Assembly (NCBI RefSeq): GCF_003050705.1
Contig: NZ_QAOG01000007.1
Span: 69,995 to 133,994 of the forward strand
Length of the DNA: 64,000 bases
DNA from: Sphingomonas aurantiaca
Lineage (GTDB): Bacteria; Pseudomonadota; Alphaproteobacteria; Sphingomonadales; Sphingomonadaceae
Direction of reading: 5' to 3'
This document shows, piece after piece, positions 41,218 to 49,559 of the stretch (the stretch's first letter is position 1; each line of letters begins with the position of its first letter). The position numbers were made by a program, and so were the translations under genes. The notes under the pieces are model-generated. The model was not told the origin of the DNA and made no database searches. It saw only the letters and a program-made list of their open reading frames with translations.

Positions 41218-42195
41218 TCAGGCCGAAGCAGCCGCTCGCGTTTTCCACAGGGACCAGCCGACGCCGCAACCCAGTATCGCAAAGGTTACCGCCAACGACG
41301 CTGCGGGCGGGAATTTGGCGAGCCCGAACATGTCGGCAACGAAAATTTTCGAGCCGATAAACACCAGCAACGCGGCTAAGGCGTATTTCAGGTAATGGAA
41401 CCGGTCGACCATTGCGGCGAGCGCAAAATAGAGTGCGCGTAACCCAAGGATAGCAAAGATGTTCGACGTGTAGACGATAAATGGATCCGTTGTGATCGCG
41501 AAGATAGCCGGTACAGAATCGACCGCAAAAATGACGTCAGCGCATTCGATCATGACCAGAGCCAGTAGCAACGGCGTAGCGATCCGGCGCATGCGCCCAG
41601 TCGCCGGGTCCTGCTCTTTTACCCAGAAACGTTCCCCGTGAAGTTGGTCGGTAACCGGCATGCGCTGGCGAATCCAGCGTAAAACGGGCGAACTGGCTAC
41701 GTCATATTCCGTGTCGGCAGTCAGCCACATCTTGATACCGGTGAAAACCAGGAAGGCAGCAAAGACGTACAATACCCATTCGAACCGATCGACCAATGCC
41801 GCGCCAAAACCGATCATCACTGCACGCAGGACAATGACACCCAGGATGCCCCAGAACAGTACGCGGTGCTGGTGGATGCGGGGGATGGCGAAGTAGCCGA
41901 AGATCATGGCGATGATGAACACGTTATCCATCGCAAGGCTCTTCTCGATGACGAAGCCCGTCACGTAGTTAAGGCCGGCAGTAGGCCCGATATACCACCA
42001 AATCCACCCGCCGAACGCCAGTCCCAGCGTGATGTAACCTGCTGACAATGCAAGGCTCTCGCGTACCCCAATTTCCCGCTGTCCGCGGTGCAAGACACCC
42101 AGATCGAGGATCAGCAACGTTGCGACGATGCCGAGAAATGCCAGCCACATCCAGACAGGCGTACCGAGGAATAACAAGGAAAGCAGCTCAGGCAT
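41218..42195 (-). CDS. TerC/Alx-family membrane protein
   Basis: 325 residues from the ATG at 42195 with AGAGG 5 bp upstream. Seven to nine helices; WMWLAFLGIVATLLILDLGVLHRG, FVIEKSLAMDNVFIIAMIFGYF (Asp in DNVF) and LALVMIECADVIFAVDSVPAIFAITTDPFIVYTSNIFAILGLRALYF carry the conserved acidic residues of TerC/Alx, proteins tied to manganese export and metalation of secreted enzymes. The gene lies 44 bp behind a disrupted DUF465 gene and a structured leader. In other bacteria such genes are often under a Mn riboswitch, so a metal-related RNA leader would fit, but the leader here is not the yybP-ykoY type. Confidence 0.88.
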   Translation of the reverse strand: MPELLSLLFLGTPVWMWLAFLGIVATLLILDLGVLHRGQREIGVRESLALSAGYITLGLAFGGWIWWYIGPTAGLNYVTGFVIEKSLAMDNVFIIAMIFGYFAIPRIHQHRVLFWGILGVIVLRAVMIGFGAALVDRFEWVLYVFAAFLVFTGIKMWLTADTEYDVASSPVLRWIRQRMPVTDQLHGERFWVKEQDPATGRMRRIATPLLLALVMIECADVIFAVDSVPAIFAITTDPFIVYTSNIFAILGLRALYFALAAMVDRFHYLKYALAALLVFIGSKIFVADMFGLAKFPPAASLAVTFAILGCGVGWSLWKTRAAASA

Positions 42196-42238
42196 GGGGA
42201 CCTCTAACAAACGTGATGACGTGGGGCGGAATTAGCGG

Positions 42239-42406
42239 TCAGGAGGGCAGGTATCTCGCGGGTGGCGCGCACAAGCGACCTTTCAGGCCCAACTCAAAGC
42301 GCTACAATTGCAGCGCAATTGGAGAAGCCGGGGTTCGGCGCGCCATCGCGATACGCGCGTGCTCGTCCAACTTCTGATGGAGCTGTGCCGGTCTGTTCGT
42401 TTCCAT
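42239..42406 (-). pseudogene. DUF465 gene broken by one in-frame stop
   Basis: From ATG 42406 the frame gives METNRPAQLHQKLDEHARIA and on to ..IALQL, then TAG (42302-42304), then RFELGLKGRLCAPPARYLPS and a final TGA at 42239. Aligned without gaps to the intact 57-residue paralogue at 38388-38561, the stop falls exactly on a Lys position and homology continues on both sides (QLH..LDE..R..M.RR.P; RL.L..K.RL.A). AAG to TAG is one base change. A 34-residue product may still be made. It lies between its leader and terC. Confidence 0.65.
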
Positions 42407-42440
42407 GCTCAGAGCCTCTTTTCAATCGGTGATCGAAAGC

Positions 42441-42552
42441 TCGGATCATCAACGACGACAGGAGGCAAAGCGGCCAGGCCTATATCGAGATAACCCGATG
42501 CGGTCCGACATCACAATCACCCGAGGGAAATTGTCAGAGGGGCCCGGCCCGC
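42441..42552 (-). ncRNA. Structured leader element, copy 2 (three-stem junction)
   Basis: Same design as 38591-38703. P1 is GCCGGGCC (42541-42548) with GGCCTGGC (42473-42480). P2 has arms ACAAT (42530-42534) and ATTGT (42513-42517) plus inner CCC/GGG. P3 is identical at 42484-42499. P2 primary sequence differs completely from copy 1 while still pairing, which is the best internal evidence for a functional RNA. Ends 35 bp before the broken DUF465 gene and about 245 bp before terC. Confidence 0.6.
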
Positions 42553-42834
42553 GCTTTCTAGATAGGACACGGTTCGCAGTGATCAAGCGGTTTCACTATT
42601 TGATAACGACCGTAGTCTGCGCTCAATCTGCCGCACTTCTCATTCCAAAACATCACGCCGATCGGGAAGAGGAATCGGTCAAAAACGCCCACTTTTGGAC
42701 GCTCAGTTTGGCGAGCCGCAAGCCTGAAAGCCAATCGGCAAGCCATGAGCCGCAACGTGCCCCGCCGGCAGATGCTCTGCTTGCGGCAGGCAAGCCGTGC
42801 AGCGTATGTCGCTACTGCTGGTGGGGGGAAATGA
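42553..42834. other. Intergenic stretch before the MFS gene
   Basis: Short frames exist on both strands, none convincing. It presumably holds the promoters of the minus-strand leader-terC unit and of the MFS gene. Confidence 0.4.
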
Positions 42835-44391
42835 ATGGCGAATGGCAGTAGCAGCCGCGGAAACTCGGTGGTCGGCGAGCGCTGGCCGCTCTTCTGGGCA
42901 GGCTGTGCGGCGATCAGCGTTGGAGTTGCCCTTCACTTACCGATGCTCGCGATGGCCCATAGGATGGGCAATCACCTGTCGGGTATGCCCATGGACGGAT
43001 GGATGTACCTGGGCATGGCGCTGATCGGCATCGGCGTGCCGGCAGCTATATTTGGCGCTTTACCCAAGAAACGGCCTGATCACAGGGCAGGCGTTGGCAT
43101 CGCATATGAAGCGCCCGATGATACCCCTCTGACGCGCTCGCATGCTGCCGTTCTGCTGGTGCTTACCCTTGGGCTCATCATCGACACTATGAAGCCAGCA
43201 ACGCTTGGCTTCGTGCTCCCCGGCATGCGTGGCGAGTATGGGCTCGCCAAATCGACCGTTGCCCTGCTTCCGTTCGTTGCCCTTACAGGGACCACAGTTG
43301 GCTCGTTTCTGTGGGGGTGGCTTGCGGATATCTACGGTCGGCGTGTGTCGATCCTGTTGTCGACGATCCTGTTCGTCTCGACCTCTATCTGCGGAGCTAT
43401 GCCTTCCTACAGCTGGAACCTGGTCATGTGTTTTCTGATGGGGTGCTCGGCCGGCGGCATGCTGCCCGTCGTCTACACGCTGTTGGCAGAGATCATGCCT
43501 CCGCGGCACAGAAGCTGGGTACTTGTGCTGGTTGGCGGTACGGGGCTGGTTGGCGGCTACCTCGCGGCTAGTGGCGCCGCTCATCTGTTCGAGCCGTTGT
43601 TCGGCTGGCGTAGCTTGTGGCTGCAGGGCTTTCCAACCGGTTTGCTGCTGCTTGCGATGGCAAGGTGGATACCTGAGTCCCCGCGTTTCCTGTTGGAACG
43701 GGGCATGGATACTGAGCTGGCGGATATGGCCCGGAAGTTCGGTATTGTCAGGCGTGCGCCTCAAGCTCCTCCAGCGGATGCTGATAGTGTTGCGGCGCAC
43801 CAACGCGAGTTGACCATTGCCTTGGTCATAACCGCCCTGTCGTGGAGCTTCGTCAACTTCGGTTTGCTGCTATGGCTGCCTTCCGATCTGCAGGATCGAG
43901 GTTTCAGTGCCGAGATTGCGAGCGGCATCATCGCCAGCTCAGCACTCGTTGCCCTGCCCACGATCATGATCGCGGCCTTCCTTTACAGCCGGTGGAGCAG
44001 CAAGCGCACCCTGATCGGCACTGTACTTCTCACACTCGCCGGGCTTACCGGAGCCCTCCTGCCGGCGCCTACGCTGGCTTGGCCGCCACTGCTCATTGCT
44101 GTGATCGCGTTGCTGGTGGTTGGCACAAACGGATTGATCGCCGTGCTACTTCCCTATGCAGCCGAAAACTACGCATTACGCGTCCGTGGACGTGCCACAG
44201 GGCTTATCGCGGGGAGTAGCAAATTTGGTGGCGTTGCTGTCCAGCTGGGCGCCTTCGCTGGGCTGATCCCGACGATGGGGGGCGCGGCAATCGCACTGAT
44301 TGTACCAATGACGCTGTCAGCGGTACTGATCGGGCGCGCAGGAAGAGAGACGCGGGGCCGCAGCTTACGCGAGCTGGAAGCAACGGCTTAG
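42835..44391 (+). CDS. MFS transporter
   Basis: 518 residues. Twelve helices after an extra N-terminal hydrophobic pair (WPLFWAGCAAISVGVALHLPML; GWMYLGMALIGIGVPAAIFGAL). MFS signatures: LWGWLADIYGRRVSILLSTILF at about 158-180, PESPRFLLERG near 280 (typical of sugar/aromatic-acid type members) and the second-half YSRWSSKRTLIGTVLL. The GGGGGGAAATGA sequence and an upstream GGTGGGG could serve as RBS. The substrate cannot be named; the AAHS/SP-like features suggest an organic acid or sugar. Confidence 0.85.
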   Translation: MANGSSSRGNSVVGERWPLFWAGCAAISVGVALHLPMLAMAHRMGNHLSGMPMDGWMYLGMALIGIGVPAAIFGALPKKRPDHRAGVGIAYEAPDDTPLTRSHAAVLLVLTLGLIIDTMKPATLGFVLPGMRGEYGLAKSTVALLPFVALTGTTVGSFLWGWLADIYGRRVSILLSTILFVSTSICGAMPSYSWNLVMCFLMGCSAGGMLPVVYTLLAEIMPPRHRSWVLVLVGGTGLVGGYLAASGAAHLFEPLFGWRSLWLQGFPTGLLLLAMARWIPESPRFLLERGMDTELADMARKFGIVRRAPQAPPADADSVAAHQRELTIALVITALSWSFVNFGLLLWLPSDLQDRGFSAEIASGIIASSALVALPTIMIAAFLYSRWSSKRTLIGTVLLTLAGLTGALLPAPTLAWPPLLIAVIALLVVGTNGLIAVLLPYAAENYALRVRGRATGLIAGSSKFGGVAVQLGAFAGLIPTMGGAAIALIVPMTLSAVLIGRAGRETRGRSLRELEATA

Positions 44392-44794
44392 CTTTCGGCT
44401 CGATATAGGCCTGCAGAGTGTCCTCAGCGGTCAGATGTGTGAAAAACCAGTCGCAATCACGACTGTACAACAAACAGGTGTTTTGCGTCTCCGGCGCGAC
44501 CTTGCCAGTGCTTAGGCCCCGCGACGGATACGGTTAGAGCGGTGACCGCTCCGCGCATGAGAGCTTGATTAATTATCGTCGATCAGGAGTTTGGAGCAAG
44601 TCCGGCAAGATGCAAACGGTCGCTGGCGTCGGCGTCAGCGAAGGAGCAAATTTGCCAAGGTCTCGGATGGTAATTAGGAATGCGTATTCCCGGGTTCATT
44701 TTATGTATCAATCTCAAATAGATGATTTAGCGCGACCTGATATTGCCAGCGACCAATCAAGTACCTAGATGCGCCTCCAGAAACGGAGACTTCT
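44392..44794. other. Upstream region of the MucR-type gene
   Basis: Holds the second dispersed repeat (44437-44487), a GGAAT..ATTCC dyad (44677-44690) and an AT-rich stretch to about 44765. MucR/Ros proteins bind AT-rich DNA and repress themselves, so this tract is a sensible autoregulatory region. Confidence 0.4.
44437..44487. repeat. Short dispersed repeat, copy 2
   Basis: Partner of 26245-26296. Contains the hairpin AGTCG-CAATCA-CGACT and the shared 17-mer CAAACAGGTGTTTTGCG. It lies 45 bp after the MFS stop, as copy 1 lies behind a receptor gene, so both follow long plus-strand genes. Confidence 0.6.
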
Positions 44795-45301
44795 ATGCCC
44801 GACACTACCCTCGACCTGAACCCCGTTGAACTCGCTACGGAATTGACAATCGCCTGGTTGGCCAATCCCAACACGCGTACCAATGCTGACGACGTTCCAG
44901 CCTTCCTGAACAAGATGTATGAAACTGTTTCGGTGCTGGTCGGTGGAAACGTGACCGCTGCTGAACCCGAAGCATCTGCTCAAGAATACACCCCGGCAGT
45001 GACGGCTCGTAAGTCGCTTGCCAGCCCTGATCACATCATCAGCATGATCGATGGTAAGCCGTATAAGACGCTGCGCCGTCACCTCGCGACTAACGGCATG
45101 ACGCCCGTGGAGTATCGCGAGCGTTATGGCCTGAAGGCTGATTACCCCATGGTCGCTCCTACCTATTCGGAAGCACGTCGTACGATGGCCAAGAGCATTG
45201 GACTGGGTCGCAAGCCTGGCCAGACGAATGTAGCCAAGGCAGACGCAAAGCCCGCTTCGGCTCCGCGCAAGCGCAAGACCGAAGAAGCAGCGGCGGAATG
45301 A
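44795..45301 (+). CDS. MucR/Ros-family regulator lacking zinc-finger cysteines
   Basis: 168 residues. The MucR core is at about 77-120 (SPDHIISMIDGKPYKTLRRHLATNGMTPVEYRERYGLKADYPMVAP). In ordinary Ros/MucR the segment before YKTL carries CxxC-type ligands; here it reads ISMIDGKPYK with no Cys, and the second His is Asn (HLATN). Cys-less Ros relatives that fold without zinc are known in rhizobia. MucR-type proteins act as H-NS-like silencers at AT-rich DNA. The C-terminus is a Lys/Ala tail (KADAKPASAPRKRKTEE). Confidence 0.88.
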   Translation: MPDTTLDLNPVELATELTIAWLANPNTRTNADDVPAFLNKMYETVSVLVGGNVTAAEPEASAQEYTPAVTARKSLASPDHIISMIDGKPYKTLRRHLATNGMTPVEYRERYGLKADYPMVAPTYSEARRTMAKSIGLGRKPGQTNVAKADAKPASAPRKRKTEEAAAE

Positions 45302-45370
45302 TCTAGGGACTGGCTTCTCAGGGAACGGGGAGCCAGCCATTTATGGTGCGTGTAGATCAGCCGCATGCGG

Positions 45371-45955
45371 CTAAGCGACATTCTCTTCCGCGCTAATTGC
45401 CTCTTGTTCTGGTGCTGGCAAATGCCGGTATAACGTCGCGATCGAGACGCCGATGGTTGGGGCTATTTCGCGGGCAGTCATCCCCGAGGATAAAAGTTTC
45501 CGCGCGGCCTCGAGGCGTTTGGGTGTCATTACTGTCTTCCGGCCACCTACCCTGCCCTCACGCCGGGCGACGATCAACGCAGCCGTCGTGCGCTCACGTA
45601 CCAAGTCACGCTCCATCTCGGCCATCGCCGCCATGATATGGAAAACGAGTTTCCCAGCTGTGCCTGCGGTATCGATCCCGTCAGTAATCGATTTTAGCCC
45701 GATCCCCCTCGCCGCCAGATCGGACGCGAGGTCGATCAGTCCCTTCATGGTACGGCCGAGCCGGTCGAGCTTCCATACTACAAGGATGTCGCCGGTTCGC
45801 GCATGGGAAAGCGCGTCGGCTAAGCCGGCGCGGTCGGCTTTTGCTCCGCTGGCCTTATCCGAGAAGGTTCGCTCGCAACCCGCACTGCGCAGCGCTTCGA
45901 GCTGCGGGGTCAGATCCTGTTCCGGGGTCGACACTCGGGCATAGCCGATCAGCAT
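45371..45955 (-). CDS. Serine recombinase (resolvase/invertase)
   Basis: 194 residues. The catalytic domain starts MLIGYARVSTPEQDL with Ser in the YARVS motif; LVVWKLDRLGRTMKGLI and MAEMERDLVRERTTAAL follow, and the C-terminal HTH reads ARKLLSSGMTAREIAPTIGVSIATLYRHLP. Full length for Tn3-type resolvases, without the extra domains of large integrases. It would resolve plasmid multimers or cointegrates. Candidate recombination-site dyads lie just upstream (45959-46088). Complete, unlike the remnant at 12652-12879. Confidence 0.92.
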   Translation of the reverse strand: MLIGYARVSTPEQDLTPQLEALRSAGCERTFSDKASGAKADRAGLADALSHARTGDILVVWKLDRLGRTMKGLIDLASDLAARGIGLKSITDGIDTAGTAGKLVFHIMAAMAEMERDLVRERTTAALIVARREGRVGGRKTVMTPKRLEAARKLLSSGMTAREIAPTIGVSIATLYRHLPAPEQEAISAEENVA

Positions 45956-46672
45956 GAAGCATTCTCAGAACTCATGTCCGACGCCTATCATGTCGAGCTC
46001 CAATCGCGAAAGTGTTTTGAGACGCTGGCATCGACTGCTAAAGGTTCTCACATGATGGCGCATCAAAAACGATCGTTTGCGAGAATGCTAGCTTGCCGCG
46101 TTCAGTGAGCAAATCGATTTAGGCAAATGGGCATCTGCCTGCGAAAAGCGAAGCAATGAGACGACGTAACGTTGGCACCCTTGTGTTTCCCGACGCCCGA
46201 ATGTGAGGCCAGTTTACTCCTCATAGATGCATGTTCTTTGCCCCCGGATGTCGATAGCGGCAAACAGGTGCCTTGTGACGCCTCGGCGAGCCTGCGTTAA
46301 CTGTGTAACTGGGCAGGAAGGTGCTCGTAAAGCATGGCGACTGATACGCTGATCGCCGCGGTTATCTCCCGCGCCTCCATTGAGCGGCGCGCGCGACGCC
46401 TGCTTCAAGGATGCTGCGGTCTGCTTGGTTTTGCAATGACAGCGTGTTTTCGCCTGAGCCTTGTGCCATAGCGGCATGGCTTGGGCATGGCTTGAACACC
46501 ATCCTTGGCCCGCAAGTGCGGTCGAATGCTGGGTCCCCGATTTCCGTCGGGCGGCCCGCGAAATACAATACCTTGCTACCGCTTGTCGGTGCGGGGAATA
46601 CGTGGGGCGTGGTTACCAGTGTTCCCGCGTGTTCAACCGTCCCGGCTACGGGCGGTTGATGGAACGCGCGCC
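45956..46672. other. Non-coding stretch with possible res site
   Basis: GCATTCTC (45959-45966) and GAGAATGC (46081-46088) are inverted 8-mers about 130 bp apart; between them lies the 12-bp palindrome AAACGATCGTTT (46067-46078). Position right upstream of the resolvase gene and length suit a res region with several dyads. The remaining 580 bp contain no convincing gene (a minus-strand frame at 46214-46477 has no RBS or family). Confidence 0.35.
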
Positions 46673-46984
46673 ATGTCCTTGATCAAAAGTTTGCTAACAA
46701 GGTTCTGCCGGCGTCAAAGCCCTTCGGAGGGTTTCTCCGGCAGCGATTCGGGAATGCTTGAGATCGAAGCGCTCGTGCAGGCACACGGCGATTGGCTCGC
46801 GCTGCTGGCCACGATACTGGAACGCGAACGCGTAATCACGGGCGCCGAACTTGCCCGCACCCTGTCCGAATTTGCCGCGCATACAGTCGAAGATCGCCCT
46901 GCCGAGGGACAGATCCTCTCCTTTTGGGCATCTCGCTTGAACGACACCGCGGCAACCGTCGGCAAATTCCCGTCCGTCCACTAG
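46673..46984 (+). CDS. Hypothetical protein
   Basis: 103 residues from the ATG at 46673; the frame extends upstream to 46505 without RBS support. Two helices: MLEIEALVQAHGDWLALLATILERERVITGAELARTLSEFAAHTVED and EGQILSFWASRLNDTAATV. A soluble helical protein with no family match that I recognise. Confidence 0.5.
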   Translation: MSLIKSLLTRFCRRQSPSEGFSGSDSGMLEIEALVQAHGDWLALLATILERERVITGAELARTLSEFAAHTVEDRPAEGQILSFWASRLNDTAATVGKFPSVH

Positions 46985-47214
46985 GGCGATCGCTCATGCC
47001 GGGTTGCGGTCGAAGCTGATCGATGAGTGTTCTTGAATTGGGCCTACTTCGGAAGTGAGTGATCGGCGAAGCGTTATGGGCGCTGGAACGTCACCTCTTC
47101 GTCGCGTTCGCGCGACGCCTGAACCCTGTGAAGTGGATTTGATAAACGGAGCCCGTCAGGAGTTACCCCCGATATGGAGCCGAATCATTTCGCATTCCGA
47201 GGTTTCTCCAGAGC

Positions 47215-47706
47215 ATGCTGACCAACGAACCGGGCAGACGTCCTGCCGAACAGACGCCCCCACCCCCGACGCCCGATGTAAGCGCACCGGATCGCATTGC
47301 CCGCCTGACCGATCGACAACGGTCTTATCTCCGCCTTGTGCTTCAGAACCGCAACTCGAAGGAGATCGCGGCGGCCACGGGTAGCAGCCACCGGGCGGTC
47401 GATAAGCAGCTGTTAAAGGCCAATAATATCCTCGGTGTGCCGACGCGTTTTGATGCCGCGCGGCTCCTGGGGGAGCACGACGGAGGGGTAGAGGCCTTAC
47501 CCCCTGCAAACGACCTACCTTCCGCGCCACCAACTTTCCCGCTTCCCCTCCCGTTGCCGACCGCTGGGGCGGCAGCGAATATGCTCACCTGGAAGCAGGT
47601 TGCCTTCTGGACCGCGATCATCTCGATCGTGACCCCCTTGGGCCTAACTGCGGCCGGCATGGCGATTGTAACGCTGCTGCTCCTGCTCGGGCTGAAACCA
47701 CTGTGA
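47215..47706 (+). CDS. LuxR-type HTH protein with C-terminal membrane helix
   Basis: 163 residues. HTH at about 30-85: IARLTDRQRSYLRLVLQNRNSKEIAAATGSSHRAVDKQLLKANNILGVPTRFDAARLL, a GerE/LuxR-type fold with LT.RQ...L.L...NRNSKEIA. A proline-rich linker leads to MLTWKQVAFWTAIISIVTPLGLTAAGMAIVTLLLLLGLKPL, one or two helices. No response-regulator domain. Membrane-tethered regulators of this shape occur singly in sphingomonads. First of four closely spaced genes up to 49047. Confidence 0.7.
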   Translation: MLTNEPGRRPAEQTPPPPTPDVSAPDRIARLTDRQRSYLRLVLQNRNSKEIAAATGSSHRAVDKQLLKANNILGVPTRFDAARLLGEHDGGVEALPPANDLPSAPPTFPLPLPLPTAGAAANMLTWKQVAFWTAIISIVTPLGLTAAGMAIVTLLLLLGLKPL

Positions 47707-47733
47707 TGGGCGCGCGGTGCCCAAGGAGGCCTT

Positions 47734-48099
47734 ATGCAATCTCTTTCGAACACAAGCCGGATCGTCGCGGACGAGCTGCGCAGAGCGGAGCGATCGATCA
47801 ATCTAGCCGCACGCGATACGGCGCAATTTTTGCTCACCACGCTCGAGGCGACGGAGGCGCACAGCCTATCCGCCGCGATGACGCAGCGCACGGTAAAGGC
47901 GACGGTCGCGGCGCTGTCGGCCCTCGTCGAGGGCCAGGATCAGATGGCAATGCGAGCGCATCTTTTTGTCGAGAAGGTCGGTCGCCAACTGGGTATGACG
48001 GAGACGAGCTGGGGCGAGAATTTGCCGAAGCCTTCATCTGCTTCGCTCGAGGAGATCGACTTTCCGCCGATTGTCGAGGTTACGTCACCGCAGGGGTAA
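47734..48099 (+). CDS. Hypothetical helical protein
   Basis: 121 residues, 27 bp after the HTH gene. All-helical: SRIVADELRRAERSINLAARDTAQFLLTTLEATEAHSLSAAMTQRTVKATVAALSALVEGQDQMAMRAHLFVEKVGRQLG, then a polar tail. AAGGAGG precedes the ATG. Looks like a small-molecule-free helical bundle; family unknown. The short distance to its neighbours suggests one operon. Confidence 0.65.
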   Translation: MQSLSNTSRIVADELRRAERSINLAARDTAQFLLTTLEATEAHSLSAAMTQRTVKATVAALSALVEGQDQMAMRAHLFVEKVGRQLGMTETSWGENLPKPSSASLEEIDFPPIVEVTSPQG

Positions 48100-48124
48100 C
48101 GGCGGGCGGGCCGGGAGAAATCCA

Positions 48125-48607
48125 ATGAGCGCCCAGATAATCCTCGCGGTCATCTTCAACGTCGTCATGGTCGGCGTGTTGCTCTTCGCAGCACTCCGAG
48201 GGGGCAGGCCCGAGCGATTGGGCGCGCTCATCAACATGGCGGGGTTCGCCACGACTACGGCTATTCGATTGATTGTGGCGAGAGAAGGCTGGGCTCCAGG
48301 TGAGGTATCGATCCTGGTCATTGATGCGGGCGTCGCCGCCGGGTTCTACTGGCTGGGCGTGACGACGACCCGCTTCTGGCCGATCTGGGCTGCAGGTTTT
48401 GCGGTAGCGGAACTCTTCATGAGCGTCTTCGGCGCCCTGCTGCCCCGCGTGCCGCTATTTGCCTACCACACCGGGCTTGGGATCTACGCTTATCTCGCGC
48501 TCGGCGCGCTCGCGCTCGGCACGCTCCGCTTGCCGGCGAACGCCGAGCCCCACATCCGAAACGGATCAAGACGATTATGGGTGCAGCATCTGAAGGAGAC
48601 GACCTGA
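48125..48607 (+). CDS. Multi-pass membrane protein
   Basis: 160 residues from the ATG at 48125 with GGGAGAAATCC upstream. Five helices: IILAVIFNVVMVGVLLFAAL, LGALINMAGFATTTAIRLIV, VSILVIDAGVAAGFYWLGV, FWPIWAAGFAVAELFMSVFGALL and GLGIYAYLALGALALGTL. The C-terminus extends over the start of the following gene by 31 bp. Function unknown. Confidence 0.65.
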   Translation: MSAQIILAVIFNVVMVGVLLFAALRGGRPERLGALINMAGFATTTAIRLIVAREGWAPGEVSILVIDAGVAAGFYWLGVTTTRFWPIWAAGFAVAELFMSVFGALLPRVPLFAYHTGLGIYAYLALGALALGTLRLPANAEPHIRNGSRRLWVQHLKETT

Positions 48608-49047
48608 TCGACGTCGTCGTGCGGCTGCCGCGCAAGGCGATCGAGGACACTTTGCTGTATATGCCGCCAGACGCGAGAGACCTGTCCGAGCGCAGGCTTG
48701 CCGAGGCCAGGGCGGTGTTGGTCGGCCGGCGTCGGCGGGCGACCCACTTCAACGGGGTCCGCTTCTATGATCCGAGCTGGGACATGATCCTGGAGCTTTA
48801 CGTGGCTACGTGCGAGCGGCGCCGCATCGCTGTGTCCCAGCTTTGTAAGCTTAGCGGAGGCTCGACGACCACCGCTTTGCGCCACATCGAGCATCTCGAG
48901 GCGCTGGGATACATAGTCAGACAAACGGATCCTGATGACGGACGCCGCCTGATCGTCGGCACGCTTACTCCCCTTCTTGCTGCTTCGGAGCAGTGGCTCG
49001 ATCTTCAGATCGCCGAGTCCCAAATACAGGATCGGAGATCGGGCTGA
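48577..49047 (+). CDS. MarR-type winged-helix regulator
   Basis: 156 residues. wHTH at about 65-140: WDMILELYVATCERRRIAVSQLCKLSGGSTTTALRHIEHLEALGYIVRQTDPDDGRRLIVGTLTPLLAASEQWL. The order of helix, recognition helix STTTALRHIEHLEALG and the DxxDGRR wing is MarR-like. It overlaps the membrane-protein gene by 31 bp, so translation is coupled. Closing gene of the cassette before the iterons. Confidence 0.72.
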   Translation: MGAASEGDDLIDVVVRLPRKAIEDTLLYMPPDARDLSERRLAEARAVLVGRRRRATHFNGVRFYDPSWDMILELYVATCERRRIAVSQLCKLSGGSTTTALRHIEHLEALGYIVRQTDPDDGRRLIVGTLTPLLAASEQWLDLQIAESQIQDRRSG

Positions 49048-49292
49048 CGATTTCTACGGGTCACGCTCAACTCCGTTCTTTCGGTCACCAGTGACATATC
49101 GAACGATCGAAAAGTCCCATTCGATCTACCGCTAGGACAGACGGCGGCAGCTGATTTTGAGCCTGAACTTGCAGGCCGTCGCTGCCTTAACTGCAATTTT
49201 TCCGCCACGCCTATTCGGCGCGGCGCTGAGGGGGATGCTCTCCTTCTGCGCTACATGTCACGTAAGACAGCCGAATCGCACGATTCTCACGC

Positions 49293-49439
49293 CGTTACCG
49301 AAAGCACGAGCGAGAGCGCGACGGCGTTACCGATAGCACGTGTCTCAGCGGCACGGCGTTATCGATAGCACGAGCGAAGATCGACGCTTCGTTACCGATA
49401 GCACGTGATTATTGCCCGTCCCGTTACCGATAGCACGAT
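49293..49439. repeat. Iteron array (five direct repeats)
   Basis: Five copies of CGTTACCGATAGCACG(A/T)G at 49293, 49325, 49357, 49390 and 49422, i.e. spaced 32, 32, 33 and 32 bp, about three helical turns, so all face one side of the helix. Variants: copy 1 has GAAAGC, copy 3 has TTATCG. Spacing and position before a replication gene are typical iterons of a theta-type plasmid origin. Identical 18-mers recur at 51131-51148 (direct) and 51228-51245 (inverted). Confidence 0.88.
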
Positions 49440-49559
49440 TCATCGCGCACGACCGACCCGCCAGCGATGCTTAACAATCGACGTTGTGGATCGGCTCGAC
49501 GCTGACCGCCGCCGTCCACCCGGGCGGGCGCCACAACGATCAAGGGGGGAGCTGTGCGG

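Noticed and set aside
42195..42552. yybP-ykoY manganese riboswitch ahead of terC
   Set aside because: The conserved loops of that riboswitch are not found; the element is a three-stem junction with different conserved bases.
42405..42851. 147-codon plus-strand ORF before the MFS gene
   Set aside because: Runs antisense through the broken DUF465 gene and the RNA leader; codon bias poor; no family.
46214..46477. Minus-strand ORF of 87 codons
   Set aside because: No RBS or homology, overlaps other short frames; treated as non-coding.
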